NCBI RefSeq assembly: GCF_022376445.1
Contig: NW_025954984.1
Span: 372,001 to 436,000 of the forward strand
Length of the DNA stretch: 64,000 nt
Direction of reading: 5' to 3'
Source of the DNA: Fomitopsis serialis
Lineage: Eukaryota; Basidiomycota; Agaricomycetes; Polyporales; Fomitopsidaceae
Part shown: piece by piece, positions 35,901 through 47,232 of the stretch
How positions within the stretch are numbered: the first letter of the stretch is position 1
Layout of the letters: each line of letters starts with the position of its first letter
Position numbers and translations under genes: made by a program
The notes under the pieces: generated by a model
Seen by the model: the letters and a program-made list of their open reading frames with translations, nothing else
What the model was told of the DNA's origin: nothing
Databases searched by the model: none

Positions 35901-36482
35901 CTCCTTGATCGCTGCAACGACCGCAGGATTCCGGATGACGACTGCCTTGTAGAAACCGGGGAAGAGGGGGCGCCGAGCGATGGGGAGTGCCAAGACCTGG
36001 GGGTAGACTTCGGGTACAGACTGCTTGGATATGGACGTCTGTGGAGGTGCCGGAGGTTCAGGAGGTGGTGATGACGGAGGGTCACTGCTGTCAGGATTGT
36101 CTCCCGACGATGACGAGGAGGATGAGGATGCTGGCGGGGCAGACTGGGCCGGAGGAGCCTGGCCATCCTCTTCACCATCCATACGCACTACTTCTGACCG
36201 CTCCGAGTCCGCGTCCTCTCCCTCCTTGCTCGCGGGTACTGTCCGCGCGTGGTGAGTCTTGTTGTTCACCCACCTCGGATACTGCGTGATCAACGACGAC
36301 TGCCAGTCATTGACTGTCGTTGAGTAGAAGGAGCGGCGCGGTGCACACGCGGACCTGGGCACTCTGGACGGTAATTGCGGTGCTAACCTGGATGGGCCGG
36401 GTTCCGCGAGCGAGGGTAATTGGCGGCTACATGACCGCGTAGCAGATGTCCGAGCTGTTCTGAGGTTGCCAAAGATATTCAT
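32939..36482 (-). CDS. PIM1: mitochondrial Lon protease
   Basis: ATP-dependent matrix protease degrading damaged proteins. The N-terminus [20 protein letters not shown] with Arg/Ser content and a later RRSFYST looks like a mitochondrial presequence, followed by an acidic Ser/Pro linker. The LON N-domain starts about [23 protein letters not shown]+ blocks are [14 protein letters not shown] (Walker A) and [12 protein letters not shown] (Walker B), with sensor region [20 protein letters not shown]. The protease domain shows [20 protein letters not shown], where Ser is catalytic, and [15 protein letters not shown], where Lys completes the dyad. Several short introns are present; exon 1 runs 36482-35609, and the next junctions include 35560-34624 and 34575 onward. 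Two one-base losses are needed, near 33804 in the linker before the protease domain and near 33500 ([14 protein letters not shown]). Confidence 0.95.
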
Positions 36483-37189
36483 ACGCAGAAGAGACGGCAG
36501 CGAGCTTTATTGATTCGGAGCGAATTCCAGCAGCAACGCACCACCCGCCAGCTAGGTGTGTAAGACCGATTAGATAGAGCTGGTCAGGCGAGCGTGACTA
36601 TGCGGCCCCGTCACTGGCTTGTCGTCTGGCAAAGACCTGCATGTCAGAAAACAAGACAGATATGCGCAGAACGTTGCACGAACCTCCTGTGGTTGTGAGT
36701 GGACCGCACAAGTGAATGGCGGTGGAAGAGGAAGAGGGCAAGTAATACCTTGCCGCGACGGCGCTGACGAACGCGTTCATGCGCACACAATTTTAGCGCC
36801 TAGTGACCTTACGTGTCCTAATCCGCTTAGCTAACTTATTCAGCGAAAATCGATTGCAAATCTTCCCGTCTTCGGTGCGGTCTCGGATCTAAGCATGGGG
36901 TCGCTGCGACTTGGCTGCACTCGTGGATCCTCACGATACTGGAATTTTCGGCTGGCATAGGACGGGAACGAATAGTTGCAGTGTTAGCAACAATGCGGAA
37001 ACAGGTGGTATGTATGGGTGCGATAAATATCTGCCAGTATTATATGGGCAGAGACATCGTATGCCAATGAAAGCTGGTGCAGTAGTAACGTGGGTGCAGT
37101 GCGGCATATAGCGTTAGTATGATAGCAAAGTGACGATAACAAGATGCATCTATGAGTGCCGAACCTCCATGACTGCCGCATAAAGCCCA
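36483..37189. other. intergenic region upstream of Lon
   Basis: About 700 bases containing the Lon promoter and the 3' side of the cytochrome-b5-domain gene. Only short motif-free frames are present on both strands. Confidence 0.5.
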
Positions 37190-38016
37190 CTATGACTCTG
37201 GCACCAAGAAACCGACCAGACAGACGTCGAGCATGTAGTCAAGATTCACCCATGCATGCGTCAGGGCTGCATGACCATCATGAGAACCCAGAGCGGTCCA
37301 GACTTATGAGTGAACACACCAAATAGTTTGCTCCCATCTCGGCCCGCCACCCTCATGAGTTCTTTCTCGCCACCGGGGTGGTATGGCAGGTACGGCGTGA
37401 TATTGTACACCTTGCCATTGAATGCGGACCATGCATCGTCTCGCGTTCGATGTTCCTTCAGCATCGAAGGCGTCACCCGCAACAGCGTATCAACTCCCTG
37501 GGGGACGGATGCATCGCATCAAAAAGGCCAGCTTCACGAAGGAGAGGAATGTGTACACACCCTGAGATCTTGCCCCGACTTCTTGAGATTCGCCCAATCT
37601 AACGGCCCGTGTCCTGGCGCTAACGCAACCTTACCCCGCTTCGCAGAAGGCTTCAGCGGAGCTTTCGTCGTAGTGGGTGGGACCGCGAGTGAACTGCCAC
37701 TTGGTACTCCGTGCTGTCGTACAGCCAATGACGGTACGGGAGGCGGAGGCATCAACTGTGCATCGGTCAAGGTGCGGGGTGCGCTGCTAGAAGGCTGCTG
37801 GCTGCCCAATCGCTGCACACTGTTAAGTGCGGGGAATGACGGGGGTACGTCGTCTGTGTCATCTCCGTGGACCGTAGAAGAATCATCGTCATCATCTTCC
37901 ATGGAGATGGTCGGCACTTGCGTATCTTCGACGATGGCTGGAGGACCAGCAGGTGTAGGACGGTCTGCCGATTGCGGAGCCTGGCTATACAGCCAACTGC
38001 GTAGATAGGAAGCCAT
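37190..38016 (-). CDS. cytochrome b5-domain protein (IRC21/NCB5OR N-terminal-like)
   Basis: Start MASYLRSWLYSQAPQSADRP; about 230 residues in three exons. A Pro/Ser-rich, acidic first 150 residues precedes a heme-binding cytochrome b5 domain: VTPSMLKEHRTRDDAWSAFN, KVYNITPYLPYHPGGEKELM (first heme His in HPGG), GRDGSKLF, then after an intron LTHAWVNLDYMLDVCLVGFL (second heme His in THAWVN). This arrangement matches the IRC21-type fungal proteins and the b5 module of NCB5OR; no reductase domain follows. Without a C-terminal membrane anchor it is probably soluble. Function in the family is poorly defined (electron transfer, redox or genome maintenance phenotypes in yeast). Confidence 0.87.
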
Positions 38017-38837
38017 ACCCGCGAAGAGTGAAGAGCCACGGACGAGGTAGAGAAAGCAAAGATTCCAGTGTTTGAGACAATTGTAGCTCAACGAGCAGGT
38101 TGACTTGAAGCAGTGAGCGTTTCAATTCGGCCGCCTTCGCTGTATGTAAGATTCACGTGGGCTGTGTTGCCACAATCGCTGAACCGTTTCAGAAGCGACA
38201 AAGTCGACACGCACATAGTGATAGTATAGGCAATCCAGCCAAGCGCAAGCATCTTGCATAGGCGGGAGGACAAGGGCTCGATTATTTGCCATCGACGTGC
38301 TCCAGTCGAGAAGGTACCATCGTCAGGCGCCATTAATTGGCACGTGGGGATACAATACTGTAAAAGAAAACTATAGGCTGGGTAGTACTAGGTAGGGCCT
38401 TACCACTCGACATACACAATGAAGTGCACACTCATGAACAGCAGAGACAGCTTCCTGCAATTTTTTATGCTCGATACCGACTAGTAGAGTCAGGAGGGCC
38501 ATAGCACCGCGTCCAGCCAATTTGCGTGACTAGGCTGGCGTTACCGTCGACGCATGACCGTGACACTGCGCGGCATCTCAGCCACGACGCGCGCGCGGTC
38601 AATCCGTTGCGACGCGTTGCAATTGGCCTTCCAGTCCTTGTCTTACTCAACCATCGACTAGTTGACCCCCTCGCTTGATGTCTGGCAGGACTAAAGCTTC
38701 ATCGAGTGAAGCGCACGCACCTGAACTTCACCGTCGCGCACATGAGAGTTCCTGTACTCCATACGCATGGATGCAACCATCCCGACAACCACGCTCTCTA
38801 GGCTGGACGCCGCTCGTATTGACCATGCGCCAATTTG
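38017..38837. other. intergenic region with a small membrane-like minus ORF
   Basis: No well-supported gene. An 81-codon minus frame (38088-38333) contains a hydrophobic stretch (LALGWIAYTITMCVSTLSLL) that could span a membrane, but it has no homolog I recognise and no splice context. It is left as a possibility, not a gene call. Confidence 0.4.
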
Positions 38838-39145
38838 ATGCTCTCTGCATTTTTTTGCTTGTGTGGCTCTGATAAGATCTACAAGAAATATCGCGAGGTC
38901 TTTGACTCGGTTATGGAGGGAGAAGCAACAACAGTTGCGTGCTCGAAACAGACAGAGGTGCGATACATTGTGGGGTCTCCGATCGACGAAACTCTGACAA
39001 ATAACAGGAAGAGCCCAAGGCGTTTCAGGCGTTCAACGCGGGCGTCGATGCGGTGGTGGGGAAGCTGGGTATGGTAGATCCGGCATCCCTCCACGCCATG
39101 AAACGCAAATGGATGTGCACGGTAGCGAGCCCGATGCATGTCTGA
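38838..39145 (+). CDS. small two-exon protein of 85 residues, unknown function
   Basis: Exon 38838-38957 and exon 39008-39145 are joined by a 50-bp GT..AG intron in phase 0. The protein begins MLSAFFCLCGSDKIYKKYRE, with VFDSVMEGEATTVACSKQTE, and continues EEPKAFQAFNAGVDAVVGKL then VDPASLHAMKRKWMCTVAS. The composition and the amphipathic second half look protein-like. The first residues pass through a T7 run, where a missing or extra base would alter the start. No family is recognised and the real gene could extend upstream. Confidence 0.4.
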
Positions 39146-39164
39146 CAACACGCTGTACTAACAC

Positions 39165-39940
39165 TCACGGAATGAGGCCTGTAGGGACTACGTTTCCAGC
39201 AGAATCGACCTCAGACGCCATGTCAATGACTGCCGGCCGCGAAGGTCCGCCAAACTTCACGCTGAAGCAGTGCAGCAACCGCTGCCAACTCGTTCTCTCG
39301 CTCGTCTCCCAAGACTCCACTCTTTCAAACACGGCTAGGACGGCCGGGTAGATGTGGTATTGCAGTGCGACGTGCCACTGACGAAACCACAGAAGCGTGT
39401 CCGGTAAGTTCCACAAGTCGCAGGCAGTGCTCCGGTCGTAAGAGGTCTACTCGGACATGCATAAAGCGATCATGATGTTCAAACTTCGCATCCGGACAGT
39501 GGTACAGAAATTGACGTGGTCGTCACATCGGTAGTGCGAATATTCAGTTCAGCTCGGAGGTCATGCTACTGATCGTGTCAGGCTCGCGCCAGCTGATTGC
39601 ACGAGTGGTAAACCGACGAACTAAGTGGGAGCGGTAGCCAGGCAGGTATGTTTCTGGCCGTGTGTACGGAATGATTATGCTAATTAAGGGCACGAACCAA
39701 GGATCTCCAAGTCAATAATGCACAGCCCCTGTCGTCTGTTCATCTAACGCTTCATGCCAGTGAAGGCTCTTGCCCAAACCGATGGCGCTTGGCGGCGGAC
39801 CATTGGCAGAAACCACGGTAAAGTTGATTTCCTACACATGCGCTGTCCATGTCAGCATCAACTGTAGTTACAGCTCCCCCAAGGCATTCAAACTTCCACT
39901 CGTATGCACTGCGTTCCACTACCGTCTCTGATTCCCCCAA
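39165..39940 (-). pseudogene. fragmentary minus-strand gene, unknown family
   Basis: Protein-like blocks lie in order on the minus strand but in different frames: VERSAYEWKFECLGGAVTTV (39940 down), INFTVVSANGPPPSAIGLGK and SLHWHEALDEQTTGAVHY to a stop at about 39716, YLPGYRSHLVRRFTTRAISW near 39.6 kb, and TLLWFRQWHVALQYHIYPAV with LAVFERVESWETSERTSWQR (39416-39165). The jump between the first two is again one lost base. The rest cannot be joined by clean introns, so this is either a decayed gene or one damaged by several assembly errors. No domain is recognised. Confidence 0.35.
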
Positions 39941-40776
39941 GCTTCGTTCCGGCAGATACGGTCACATGATCGCGGTACAGTCGCGTTTCGCGTGAGTAAC
40001 CGATACACTGTACGTGCACGGTTAGTAGCCCACGAGCCAGTTTGTTTGAACAATCGTAAGACTCATTAGATAGCTACTGTACATCGAGAAGCTGGAATAA
40101 CATAAGCCACGGCGCGGAGCACAGAGCAAAGCTAATCAGGAAGAGGAAATGGAAACGGTAAGCAAAAAGAACGACGATGGACCCGATACACGGCAACAAA
40201 ACCGGGATTAGCACAGAAGCGTGCGTACGGAATGCGAAGTACAAAACTGTGGTGGAAGGAGGGACGGGGGTGGGCTAGAAGGCCAGCGTGTCGCAGTCGG
40301 CCAAAACATCATGGGCAGGCACGAACGACGAACGGGCAAACATACACGCATGCTACTTATTCACAGCAAAACCGAAGAGTGACGCGAGGGAAGGGCGAAC
40401 ATCGACGACGAGCGAATAGGAGGAATAATGGAGGCTGGGCTACAAGGAGACCGTCCCGGCGCCCGAGGGCGATACAAGTGGTTGCACATAAATAGTACCT
40501 GTGAGAGAGACGAGTCGTGAACAGGGTCGTGAGGGCGTGCAGAGCTTCAAAGCGCGCGGGCGAAATGCGAAGAGGATAAATACGACGGCCGGGTGAAGGC
40601 GGTGCGGGGTTATCTGGGGGTCAGCGGTGGGGCTACAGTTGAGGGTCCGGTGTTTAGTGAACGTTTGAACTCGTACAGCACGAAGTCCTTCCTCGACGTA
40701 GAGTCGGCTATACATCGGCTATAGACAGGGACTGGCGGCATCACAACCACTCTGGGACGACGTCCCACACGCGCCC
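39941..40776. other. intergenic region, no gene seen
   Basis: About 835 bases downstream of the Whi5-like gene. A-rich plus-strand runs occur around 40140-40250. Only short frames without motifs are present on either strand. Confidence 0.5.
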
Positions 40777-42980
40777 TCAGGTCCGTGGAAGATCGATCCC
40801 GGCCGCCAACCCTCCTTCGGCTCCAGACGCCCCCGTATCGCTACTCCGGGGCGCACCCGGGGCCGCATGGTGCTCCTCGAATAGTCTGCGTCCGACATCC
40901 GTCATCGACCCTAACCGCGACATAGATCCAGCAGCAACCGCAGGTGACGGCGAGACATTGATGAAGTCGCTCAGGTTGAATGAGCCATTGCCCGGTGTGC
41001 TGTCGGCCGGCTGTTTGACAGCCCGTACACGCGCAGACTCTGGCTGCGGCTCAGGCGAGGCTGGAGGTGGAGACGCGTATGAACGGTCGGTGCGGGTGGG
41101 GGACGGCGCCGCAGGCAGCAGGGAAGGCGCACCAGGCTCTGTCGGGGTGGGCGGAGTAACAGTCGGTTCCTTGGGCACAGAGGATTGTGACGGATTCGGT
41201 GTTCCAGCATTCGGACTTGTGTTCATCGGCGAGCCCGACGCCTGGCCACTCTGCGTGTATCTGTTGTATATGTGCGTCATGCTGCCCAACGAGAACTGAC
41301 TGGAGGTGGTCGACGCGTTTGACGTGAAGCTGCCAGTGTCTTCTCTACGCAATGCCCTCCCGCCACCGCTCGACGCATCATCTCCACCGCCCCCGGTCCC
41401 GCCGCCATGTGTAGGGAACAGAACGCGTCCCTTGAGGCCAGAGCCGGATGATAGGGCGCGGAAGCCCGCCGCGTCTTTGTTGTCACGGTCACGAGCCGCG
41501 GAGGCGCGCACGGGCGATGGTGAAGTTGCCAGGAAGAGCAGCGAGTTCGCAGCTTCGGCATCAGTGGGCGGGTGAGGCGTGCCCGAATGATCGGACGGAT
41601 ACATAGGCCGCCTACTCGTCTTTGGCGTACTCCTTCCCTCCTCGTGTGTATTACTTGATTGAGAATGGTCATAATGGATTGCGGAGTCAGCAGTTGATGC
41701 TGGAGTGCCTGAACGGGGCTGCGACATGCCAAAGGATGCCTCCGACCTGACCGAAGCTGGCCCAGCAGCGGTGCGTGCAGAGCTCTGTTGAAAGTGGGGG
41801 AACGAATGGGACGACCCTGCGTCGGAGCCAGCCGATATACTCGATCGCGGTGAGGACGCGGCCTGAGATATCGAGGTCCTCGACGAAAGCAGCAACGACG
41901 TTAGAGTGGCCGCAGCCTGCATGTCAATATCCATATCCGCAGTACTGCTCTGCTGTTTCCCCTTGCCCTTGCCGCCGCCGCTCTTCTCCCGAGCACCTCT
42001 CTTACCCTTCGACTTGCCGGACGTGCTCTCTGTGGTACGAGATGTCTTGCCGCCTTTGCGTGAAGGGGACGGTGCTTGAGGTTTCGCGGGTGCAGGGACG
42101 GGGGATCATGGGGATTATGAATTGTGCGCGGCCGTTTGGCCGGCGGCGGCGCTAGAATGGTGGCGAATAAGCTCTGCGTCGCAGACGCAGTCACTGGGGC
42201 GGGTGGGCCCATAGGACCTTTGCGACCAGGCGTACGCCCGTTTCCACCAGGCGTCATTCCAGTGTTCCCTTGTGTGGCGGGGTTATTGTAATAGTTGCCG
42301 GTCCTGTTTGCCACAGCGCGCGAGTGCAGTTGCGCGTCATTCTCGAGATCATGGAGCGTGTTGTGCGCCAGATTATTGGTAGCTTTGAACGACGCGTATG
42401 ATAAACGCGTCCGGAGACCGCGAGTGAGCTAAAGAAAAAAATACAAATGGTGATTAGTCAGATTCATCTCGGGACAAGTTGAATACGGAGGGGTAGTGGA
42501 AAAGAACGCATATAATGCAACGAACACTGCAAGACATAAAGACGAAGGAAGCAAGAGGATGGTCGGCATCACCTAACCGCCTCCTATCCGAGATGAGGAT
42601 CGGCCTGCAGACCCACAACCCAGCTCGGAAAAAAGTCACAGTGGCGATCTTGCGGACCAAGCCACGGTGAAAATGACGGAGAGCAGAGATGTCACATTGC
42701 TTGGGTCTGAACACGGTTTACCGCGCCCGACACGCGTATACGGGCCCACGGTGAGGAGGTTCGCGCAGCCACACCTTCGTACAGATCAGAGGGGAAATCG
42801 CGCACATACCTTGCCAATCTCGGCCCTTGCGAGGAACTTCTGAACCGCTCTCTCCCTCTCCTCTTTATCGGCAGCGCTGACACCGTTCGTCGCGGGGGTT
42901 GCGGGGGCGACGGGCGTGTGGGGCTGCATATATGCAAGCTGGGGCGAGGGGGTCGTTGCTGACGACGACGGGGTCGCCAT
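40777..42980 (-). CDS. Whi5/Nrm1-like G1/S transcriptional repressor candidate
   Basis: Two exons, 42980-42811 and 42428-40777, separated by an unusually long 382-bp intron. Start MATPSSSATTPSPQLAYMQP. Right after the intron lies LTRGLRTRLSYASFKATNNL, which resembles the short helical Whi5/Nrm1 GTB motif that binds SBF/MBF complexes. A Ser/Thr/Pro-rich body follows with many SP/TP sites, as expected of a CDK-controlled repressor, a Lys/Gly-rich basic patch (GKSKGKRGAREKSGGGKGKG), and conserved-looking blocks PTDAEAANSLLFLATSPSPV and FNLSDFINVSPSP. One C is missing in the run at 42100-42104 to join the two halves. The Whi5 assignment rests on one short motif plus composition, so it is moderate. 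Confidence 0.55.
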
Positions 42981-45012
42981 CGTGGCGATGGACGCGTGTT
43001 CTGGGACGACGAGCCGGCTTGGCTGGGGAGGGGGACGGCGGGGGCGTGCGGGTTGGCTGGCGAGCGCGTTATCCGTGGGGGACGTGTGGGAGGGAGACGC
43101 GGGTGCACCGCGGCGAGTCGGAGTGAGCGCGTCGCGTCGTCGGCGTCTGCCGGTCCTTATGTAATCCCACGGGCGCCTATGGGCGCCTCTCGCCGGCGGT
43201 GCGTCGCACGAACGCGAGCTCGGGCGACAATTGAAAGGTTCCGTAACGTGCGGTGTTGTGCGCAGGTGTTCGGACCCGCCCTTTGCGCCTTCCCCTTCTG
43301 TCCGGACAGCTCGCCTGGGCGTGCTGGACGCACCGCCAGGCTGCGTAAACGGGTTTCGGATCAGGAGACGCTGCAGCCCATTTGCAGAACTTTTCCGTCC
43401 TGGTGGCACGCGGGATTAATCATAAGCGACACGCCTAGGAACCGATCACATGGCCGGACCAGACGCACGTCCCGCCACGGACGCGCCCTTACCAACGTAG
43501 CGTCATACCCGCGGCGTGCTACGGAGCGCGAACCGCCCTCGAAGCTTCGAGGCGTCCGTGTCTTGGCCCTCGACGTAGATCGTTGCGTTATCTACTCCCC
43601 CACGGTCAATCTCAGCAACAACTTGTCCAGCCTCGGGTTCGAGTTCGTCTGGGGTATCGAGATCGATCACACCCGCCAGGTCCACCGTCCGGGTCCTCTA
43701 TATATATATGGATTAGGGGAAAGGCGAGTCAACGGCCGATTTCCAATGCCTGAATCACTACTGTACGGAATTTTCAGTACTATAGCCATTTGACATGTGG
43801 AAGGCCAAATTATCTGCTGGTCTCCAGTATGGTCGCAGTGTCAGGTAGGTCAGCGACAGCATAATACCCGTCGCTAGAAAGGACGACTGCAGCTGCGAGA
43901 CTGTCACCCTTCTGGCAGGTGATCACAAGCAAGACAGCAGAGCAACCCGAATTTGGCATGCATATTCAATCCTGATGTACATTTCGGCAGCCATCATGTC
44001 GCAGATGCGAGAAGAATGCACGGACTGTCACAGCGCCACCCACGAATCCCATACCATCCATTCCTGCGATGTGAGTCACAGTATCGTGCCTAGTGCCACT
44101 TCAGGCGAATTACTGATCAGTGATTCTCCTCAGATTTATTTCCCCCCATCTCGGTACAATGACATATAGACGAGAATAATGTCCGCGCATGACATGGTCT
44201 GTTTTGGTGGCACACCGCCGAGGCATCATGACAGCGGTGGTCGTTGTTTAGTACACGCCTGTACCGTACTGCGTGACTCCTCAGTGCGATTCGAGAATAG
44301 TATGGCAACGATTCCCACCGTATGCTCATGCTTCCTTCGCGACCTCAACTCTGTTGCCTCGACCAAACGTCTCTCCATGAATCCATCTTGAAATTCCGGG
44401 CCAATGTCTGTGCTCGGGCCACTGGGTCTGTGAGGACGCGCCGCGACGCGTCTCCCAAGCGAGATCCATCTCGATCGCGTTCCAGACACGTGGACCGAAG
44501 ACCGAGGTTCGGCCGCGCCACAAGCGTGTCTGCCCTGCATTACTGGCACCCTCAGTGGGTGAGTGTTGTCATAAGTACCAGGAATGTATAAGTGTGAGTA
44601 CTACTACTGACAACATTCGCGCAGGAAAGCCCTACATCTGGTGTCCTCTTGAGAGCATATGTGCACGACGAAGAGCCAAATCGTCTACCACGGTGGCCAT
44701 ACCAGGCGTACCTGTCCCCTACCAGGCGTAACTGCCCCCAGTGCAACTGACAACTAATCGCATCCCCAAGAGCTCGCCGAGACCCGAGCCCCCCTGGCGA
44801 GTGCTGGCATAATCATGATAAATCGTTAAATTCGTACAGTGACAAACCGACGGAAAGCGTGCATAATTGTACATGCATGTAGACATGTAGGAACCACCGT
44901 CCGCAGGAGCGATTGGGAAATATACATATGGAGAGATGCACCACACACAGCATGAGCAAGCACAGGGACACAGATACGGACATACACAAATACAGTCTGC
45001 AAAGCGAGCCCT
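42981..45012. other. intergenic region, about 2 kb
   Basis: The first 430 bases are GC-rich and form the promoter/leader of the Whi5-like gene; open frames there are compositional. The rest contains a TA-repeat (TATATATATA at about 43700), an imperfect 20-bp duplication at 44700-44738, and only short motif-free frames. Confidence 0.5.
44700..44738. repeat. imperfect 20-bp direct duplication
   Basis: TACCAGGCGTACCTGTCCCC is followed directly by TACCAGGCGTAACTGCCCC. It lies in non-coding DNA and is probably a slippage product. Confidence 0.7.
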
Positions 45013-47232
45013 TCACGCCCACTGGGGATCTGTCCACCAGCGCTGCTCCGCACCGCGCACCGTCCACTCCGCGACGCCCTTCACGGACGCGACATAGATG
45101 GACGACCCCGTCGGGTCAAAGCACGTACCCGCCAGGTCAACGTCGACGTCGGGCTCCACACGCTCCGCCCGCTTCTTGCGGCGCGACGACAGCCGCCGCA
45201 CGCTATACGGTCCTGAACTCTCGCGGCGGGCGAGCAGCCCTGGGCGGGAGACGCGTAGATGGTCGGACGAGCGCGAGGGTACTGGTGGCGACTGTGGGAG
45301 GGCAGGCGACGGCGCGCGCGACGGGGTATGCGACGAGAAGCAGTCGGACTCGGGCTCGTCCACGTCCATCGCGTCGTCGTCCTCCGGAGGGTCGCGCTCG
45401 CGTTCGCTCATGGCAGTGTCCCGGACCTCCCCACGATCGAGGACCGCGGATCGCGTGCGCAGACCCTGCTGGTTGAGCAGCCGGCGTACGTCGTCTTCTA
45501 CCTGCGGGTCACCTAATGGCGGGATGACGACGATGCCATCCACGTCGTCATCTGGGTTCGCCTCTTCTCGCCCACGCAACCGACGACCGATAGCCCTCCT
45601 TCGTGCGTTGGTCTCGGAAGTCGAAGGTATGCGAAAGGTGTCCTCGAGGGCACCACTGAACAAGACTATCCGAGGTGGTGGCGACGAACGAATACTTGGC
45701 GGCGAGAAGTTGACAGGGGGTGGAATAGACGGCGATGAGGACCTCGGCCGGATAGGCATCGTCTCTAGCACTGGTCGTGTAGCAGGCGTAGGCATACGTA
45801 TGATCTCCTCTTTCTCGAAGGTCTGGGCGTCGATGACATGAACGAGATTTGAGTGCTAGGAATGATGCAAATGTGAACATCGACAAGGACAAGGAAAGTA
45901 ACGATAGCCTTACCTCAGTGAAGGTCAGCACCTCTCGCCCGACGCCAGGTGGACTGAACTTCACGCTCCGAACACCCCACCCGGGTGCGTTGCCCGCTCC
46001 CCTTGTCCAGTCCCACGGCTGATCATACAGATATCCGCTCGCCTCTCCAGTTGCGATTCGATCCAGGCCTCTGCTCTTGTTCGTTTGAATTACCTTCAAC
46101 GGTTTCGTGCTCCTCACATCCCAAACAACCACGGCACCCTCTTGCGATCCGACGACAAACTTCGAGCCATCTGCGGAGAACGCAGTCGAGAAGGACGCAG
46201 GAACAGAGTTGATCGACAACGCCGATGGCGTGTAATAAAACGGGCTGTTCGCGATGTACGGTGAGAGCGACAGCTTCGCAATCGGATCGAAACGCAGATG
46301 TGCGCCGCCCGCAATGCGATACAGGAAGACATCGGGCGAATCGCCCACGCATAGGAGTGTCCGTCCGTCCGGGGAGATGGACGCTGCATCTATCTTTAGC
46401 AAGCGACTTTGATGAAGCACAGCTCAATCACTCACAATGGTTAACAGCGACGTCCATCCTGAGCTGTCCGCCGTCATGAAGCCTCGGCGCATTCGTTTTG
46501 TTCCGCCGCATGCCGATGTCGAAGAACTTGACAGTGTGATCGTTGTTGCTCACGACTAAGCGTGGTTCGACACTGCTCTCGTTTGACTGCGTCAAGTTCA
46601 TCGATGTGAGGGAGACAGAGTTGTTGATAGAGCCTGGTTCGATGGTGAACTTGTTCTCCCACTGCTTCTTCCCGAATCCCCGTGCTGGCCGACGAGGGGC
46701 TCCGGCGCTGGTATATCCAGATGAGGTGGATGTGAACACGCTGAGGTGAAGCTCGGCTTCCTGGCCACCCGCTGCAAGTATGGTATCATCTGTGCCAGGG
46801 ATCGGGAGCGCAGACACGGAGTTAGGAATGAAATCAAGGTCTGCAAGTGTGCGTGGAGTCTATCAAAGAAAGGATCAAGATGATGATGAGCATTGCGAAA
46901 TAAATCACACGCACCGAGTTGGGGGCGTGAATGTCGTGTTCGACAATAGAATAATTGTGCGGATAAGTTACGAGGCCTTTGTCATGAGGACAAATTACAA
47001 CATCGCGCAACTGTCTGGAGGATGCAGTACGCTGTCAGCTTCAATGTTTTAGATGGCGACAACGGCGAGTGGCGTCTGCAATAGCACGCTTCGATGCAAC
47101 TTCGACGACGCAGAAGTTGTTTTGGAAGAGGAAGAGGACTTGGTTCAGATACCCTAGCCTCCAAGTTGCCACACGAGTGTTGCACTGGTCATAGACACTT
47201 TGTGCATGTAGCACTATACCCCATGGCCACAC
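45013..47232 (-). CDS. WD40-like protein with DUF2415-type segment
   Basis: Multi-exon minus-strand gene. Blocks in order: WRLGYLNQVLFLFQNN (first exon, start uncertain), QLRDVVICPHDKGLVTYPHN, YSIVEHDIHAPNS, LDFIPNSVSALPIPGTDDTI, LAAGGQEAELHLSVFTSTS, VVSNNDHTVKFFDIG, ASISPDGRTLLCVGDSPDVF, FSTAFSADGSKFVVGSQEGA with VVVWDVRSTKP, then SNLVHVIDAQTFEKEEIIRM. The repeated SxDG..L..G and VWD signatures indicate a WD40 propeller; the VHVIDAQTFE segment after a conserved FTE matches the DUF2415 type. An acidic and Arg-rich low-complexity region follows, then a final blade (GTCFDPTGSSIYVASVKGVA). Function is unknown; nutrient or stress signalling scaffolds have this architecture, but I do not assign a role. 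Confidence 0.75.

Noticed and set aside
34641..36071. 476-codon plus-strand ORF
   Set aside because: Antisense shadow of the Lon gene: Leu/Arg/Val/Asp/His repeats of the type produced by reading a GC-rich gene backwards, no domain of its own.
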